49,621 bases of DNA from Helochares maculicollis (Eukaryota; Arthropoda; Insecta; Coleoptera; Hydrophilidae): positions 1-49,621 of the forward strand of contig JAWQRO010000194.1 in assembly GCA_033557835.1 (NCBI GenBank). The letters run 5' to 3'. Made by a program: the position numbers and the translations under genes. The notes beneath the pieces are model-generated. The model saw only the letters and a list, made by a program, of their open reading frames with translations. It was not told the origin of the DNA and searched no databases. The number at the start of each line of letters is the position of its first letter. Position 1 is the stretch's first letter. Of the stretch, positions 44,916-49,621 are shown one piece after another.

Positions 44916-47900
44916 TATAGTTACCAATCAGTCAATTAGATATTCATATGGGATCAATTTTAGAAGTGAATAGAGTAAGAATGAACTGAGATATCTATGG
45001 CTCTAGAGAAGAACGAGACTATTTTATAATACCATTTTAATGACATAATATCTTAGAGATGATTTAAGCACAATATTGATCCTTTAGAAAACATCCATTG
45101 AGCTTCCAAAAAATCTGAGATAGCAGAACTGATAGAATCTGTGCTACAGCATATCTCGGTGGTAGTGAATCTACCTAATGCAATATGGTTGGTACATTTT
45201 CATCGGCTTCTTGTTTATTTTTTCGGGGCGTCAAAGAGAGGTGTTTCATAGTGTGCAGGCGCCACAAAGCCCTTCATAAACAAGCGCGGAGCAGAGAGCG
45301 AGATATAAAAGTGTGTGTACACATCGCATTAACTCTACCTTCAAAATATTTACTCAGACAAGTAAACATATCAACAGGATGTTATCACATACGTTTATTG
45401 ATGTTCCAACTCCAGCATGAACCATTTACAGTTGTTATCAACATCGCCCTGGAGTCAAGTGATAAGGTAATAAACTGGTTCGACCAGGCTGGCTCCCATC
45501 GATCCTCTCTCTCCTTCCAACGCCAGCTTATCACACACTGCGCAGTTGTATATGTCGAATCGCATTTGTTATACAACTGATAAGCGCCATTCATAATTCC
45601 AACTCCCATTGGTTATATTATTCTAAGAATGAATTGGGTTTTAAGTTTCGTTATGATAACGATGCGATTTATAAACAAGTTGTAAAATCATCGGTTTTAC
45701 TGGAAATTCTTCTCTGTTTTATCATAACCTGAATATTTAGAGAGATATTTTTTTATTATGCTACTCCTTTATCGAATACGGCATATCTTTGTTTTTACGC
45801 GGATTTCATCCCTATGAGATTGCGGTCTTGGTTCAGTGTATAGGGGGGTTGCCCTGCGATACTGATTATTGAGCTACTATCAACTGATGGTCTTTTAATC
45901 CTTTCGGAGTTTTAGGTTCCACCAGCCAGTTACTATTGGCTTTAAGTTTGTATATTGTTTTGGTCTTTAAATTGCATCGGTCTTCTTAAGATCTCTCATC
46001 CGTAGGTCTCGTTTAGACTTCACTGTTTTTAAGGCTGCTTCAGAAACAAATGCCTATCTTTGGGTTTCGTATTGCACTTGGCCGTATCTGCACTTTTACC
46101 AATGGTTGTTATTTTTGACATTAATGAAGATTAAGATTGCAATATGCTCAAGGTTGCGTATCAATAATTTATAGCCTTTTGAAATGGAATGGCAGCAGCT
46201 ATCTGCAATTACTATTGTTACACAACAATAGGTATGACTATTAATATGCAATCCTCTTATTGTGTAATTGGATGCGCATTTGTTTTTACAATATAATATT
46301 GCTAGGCTTAGGCTTATCAGTGAGTGGTTTGGTATTGTATATTAATTTCATGGGGGCAAACTTTTCCGAAATAAACAACTAGTAATTGAGGCATGAAGAC
46401 TAATATTTCATTACGCTACACAATGATGTAGGCACGTCGTATAAAAATTCAAACATCCCTCTTGCATGATTAATAATCCGTTTTTGGATGTTTTCATATT
46501 CGTCTCTTTTCACTCGAAATGTTCTCCAGCAGAACTATTTAGGGCTCATCCTCAAAACACTTAAATTAGTTTTGGCAGAGAGAATGAAAAATCTATTTCG
46601 AAAGTTTCCAAACCGCCCTCCTACGACCAAAAGCGTAATAAACACACCAGCCCAAAAAAAAACGCGCGTCAAAATTGAATTGAACAATTCTTATTGATGG
46701 AATAGCTGCTATTTGCTTATTGTAAGGTATGACTCTGGTTTGTTAGTTCTTTGAAGGTATGTAACTGCTTATTTGCTATTAAAACCATCTCATTGCTATA
46801 CGTGCCATATTTACTCCTATCCTTAAGAAGCGCTCTGCAAGATTTTTTGCATCGATAAATCGATGGTTCTGGAATCTACAAAATTGGGGAAAACTACTCC
46901 TCATTATTCGTGTAGTTGGAAATGGTACGAATTGAGTTCTAAGTTGAATAGATTAACACTAACCGAACGGTACGAATCAACTAGTTATCTCACAGAACCT
47001 GCAAAATTCCTCAGTCTGAATTCTTCTAGTTTGTACTACTATCGCGGCTCGAAGAAGGAAATCCGGTCCTGACCATTTTCAAAGTATGCGAGCATTCTTG
47101 GGATATGTGGAACCCGTACGAGTGTTGGGTCCCGTGCCCCAACCGCGGCCAGGAGAGCGGAATTCCTGGAAGGACTAACCGGCCACTCGTCGGCCTGTGG
47201 TAGTATGTGTGTGCATGCATGTATACTGCATCCCGCTGCAACTAACAGACACTCCTTGGTCATTGCCGCAGCAGCGTGGCCTCCACGGCCGCATTCTTCT
47301 TGCAACTACGTCCCACCCCGCTCAAGCCCTGCACTCCTGCATTCTATGCTCATGACCCCAGACTACTTAGTGAACTTACTGCGCAGTTACTATGACTACT
47401 ATCTCGTGTGGTTGTGGCTTTCCCGCCATTTTGGTACCCGTACACTGCTCTTTCCTTCATCTGAAGCAGGAAAAATGCAGGGCCACCGCTTGCAGCATGC
47501 AAGCGGCATTGCTCTCATGTTTGCTTAGCTAGTGCCGATGTAGTGGCGTTACACTACAAGATTATGCGAATAGCTTCTTTGGTACCGCGCGTTCTGAACG
47601 CCAACAGAAAAATTGATATCTCAGACACCTTGATAATGGATTGCCTCGAGGTTCTTTTCAAAAGTAAATTATATTTGAATAGTGCACAAGCTATTTCAAT
47701 GACCATTCCTTATGGTACAAAGAGCTCCGAGATTCGACAAGATGAATCCTTTGTAAAATTCTATTACGGTACCATTTTTATAAGATCTGTGGAAGGCAAA
47801 TTGATGGTTTAATTGGAAAACACGAAAATAATGAGGGTATTGCTAAAGATTCAATGTTTATGACTCCTAACCCAAGCCCAACTCTATCCGCAGAAAAGCG

Positions 47901-49621
47901 CACGTTTTCAAACTGCAACTTAATCTAAGCATCAACATAATCTAATACCAACAGCAAAAAAGCGTATAAGTAAATATTGGCTGCAGTTACATCATGAATT
48001 AAGGCAAAGGAATTCATGATTGCATTAGCGAAGAATGCGATTTTGCAATAATTACCTTGATGATTTTTCTTGATTAGTCGACATTGGAAACAACTTCAAG
48101 GATTTGTTTCTTGCAAACCAATCCTTTCCGCCGATCCAAAAAATTCAACCACACCAGGGAAGTCCAAATTCCCTCAACGTCTTTCCAAAGTTTTCGCTGA
48201 CTCATGCCAATCGCATAAATATTTATCTGTAAGTCATACATGCCGCCATATTTGCATAATATGCATAAAGTGCACGTAGGAAAATTAAGATATATAAATA
48301 TTTTCCTTCGCAATCTCGTTTACATACACCTATAATCTAAAAATGACTTTCGCCGAGCGTTTTTATGGATACGGAGCTGCATTCTTCAATCCGATCGGGG
48401 TATGTGATACTGTTGTTAGTAAAAATAATAACCATAATATTTCTCAAGGCATGTTCCTGAAACTTCGAAATCTTGTTTCCTTAATTGGATGGCCCGACAC
48501 GTCAGGCGCCACCTTACAACCCCCGATACTACCAACCTGCCCACCAACTGCAATCAACAACTGAATACTTGACCAGCGTCTATGGTTGCAATGACCTCTT
48601 CAAACGCAGTTCGCGCACTAACAGCGCCCAACCGGACGATCCTCACGAACCATAGAAGAAAAAACGGTACACGTACTCATCGATCTCGCGGCTGCTACAT
48701 GGGGAGGCCATTCATTAAATTTTTTTCTCCATCTTTCGCTGTTGAAAAGAAAATTCTCTACTGCATGGTACCATTGATTAAAAGTATTTTTCGGCCCTCC
48801 TAAGATTAACCTTAAACGAACAACTTCGTTGACACTATGTCATTGTAGAGTCTGTCATAGACACAAGTTTATGGTTTTGACAAAATAACTGCAACTGCCA
48901 TCGTCCGATGTAATGCGTCAATTAAAATCGATGTAAACAAGTTCGCAGCTCTAGACTATTCGTCATGCGAGTGATTTGACTAAATCCATGAACCGTTCAT
49001 TGTTTTGGATTTTGGCGATTTTTCCAATCAAAATAGACTTTCAATTCCGCAGTTCATACGACATGCAAAGCTTTATTGCTGTATACATTGCTTTGTTTCT
49101 TCTATTTATACGATTCTCGTTACTGTGTTGACGTAGTGATAGATGTTTGTGCGCGTCATTTAATTCGTGCTTATCGTTCGGTGCTTTAGTCAAAAATGTA
49201 CCTTGCAAATAAATATTGAACTACTAACAGCACTTTTAGTATTTCCTGATTAATTTAACGGAAACTCGACCAAATTAGTTTACGTAGATTTATTTTTAAA
49301 TTTGGGCAAAATGTTTGCAAGGCCTGCTAAATCCAATCTTGCTTATCTTTACAACATTGATGAATCGGAGTAATGAAGACATTTTGTAAAGTAATTCCAA
49401 AAGAGTCTTAACAGGGTTAAATTTGGCGGCTAATGAAAGTATTACCGTGGTAGTAGTAGTTAAATCGGTGGCTTAAAGTTAGACTCTACACTTCTACATT
49501 ATGAATCGTTTATTGATGATGCTAGCTCCAGTTTGACCTTCCATCTTTTGCTTGGCAGGCAATACTTAGAGACTATTTTTTATTAAAGCGAATTAAAATA
49601 AAAACCGATATATATATATAT
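44916..49621. other. Non-coding interval to the window end
   Basis: No gene is supported. A 131-codon plus-strand frame at 45185-45580 and frames near 47205-47812 and 48343-48803 have no motif I recognise; the first follows a TATAAAAG at about 45305. A CpG-rich patch lies at 47085-47340 (CCCGTGCCCCAACCGCGGCC, CGGCCGCATTC). A short TA run closes the window from about 49609. Confidence 0.35.

Noticed and set aside
45185..45580. 131-codon plus-strand frame, the longest plus-strand frame in the window, preceded by a TATAAAAG
   Set aside because: It has no recognisable motif, domain or signal peptide, and an overlapping minus-strand frame exists. Length alone is within chance for 50 kb.
47026..47340. 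Overlapping frames of 70-107 codons on both strands in a GC-rich patch
   Set aside because: GC-rich DNA has fewer stops by chance, and the translations show no family motif on either strand.
1..49621. tRNA and rRNA genes
   Set aside because: I scanned for B-box-like GTTCGAATCC strings and rRNA signatures and saw none in a cloverleaf context; a tRNA-scan program would settle it.

Overview
This window looks like non-coding DNA from an arthropod nuclear genome, most likely an insect. It is AT-rich by eye, has no stretch dense in open reading frames, and carries eroded class II transposons typical of arthropods: several mariner-like elements, one piggyBac-like element, and fragments of a repeat-borne protein family common in arthropod genomes. 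I could not support any intact host gene, tRNA or rRNA. Every recognisable coding sequence is a broken transposase or other mobile-element protein.

Layout. 1-3582: unremarkable non-coding DNA with two CpG-rich patches. 3583-4557: a tandem duplication of about 488 bp. 5580-6849: a full-length mariner with 29-bp inverted ends and a TA duplication. 7345-8085: a 5'-truncated second mariner of another lineage. 8086-12920: non-coding. 12921-14055: an irritans-like mariner. 14056-19744: non-coding, with a homeodomain-site and CpG-rich stretch near 15.0-15.4 kb. 19745-20850 and 27515-29577: two decayed copies of one arthropod repeat protein on the minus strand; the second is split by an 831-bp mariner (27975-28805) whose removal restores the frame. 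29700-30706: a rosa/Visitor-like transposon. 35531-38465: a piggyBac-like element with TTAA flanks, carrying an inserted mariner (37319-38302) and a pyrimidine-rich block. 40545-40969: two 19-21 bp minisatellite blocks. 44916-49621: non-coding.

The most unusual content is a pair of composite foldback repeats, 21366-24165 and 41395-44915. They are built from seven palindromic modules of roughly 300-400 bp, three in the first array and four in the second. Intact module ends carry two stacked short hairpins: GCTGCGCC-nnn-GGCGCAGC, and GAGC-GAA-GCTC. The GAA loops closed by C-G match the class of exceptionally stable DNA mini-hairpins. One arm carries a compensatory base-pair change. Modules are joined by spacers of about 450 bp, and the two composites share left and right terminal sequences. 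I see no protein in them and cannot assign them to a named family.

The window therefore reads as a host gene desert or large intron/intergenic region, layered with successive transposon insertions. Some CpG-rich, ORF-free patches could be regulatory DNA, but that is not shown by the sequence alone.
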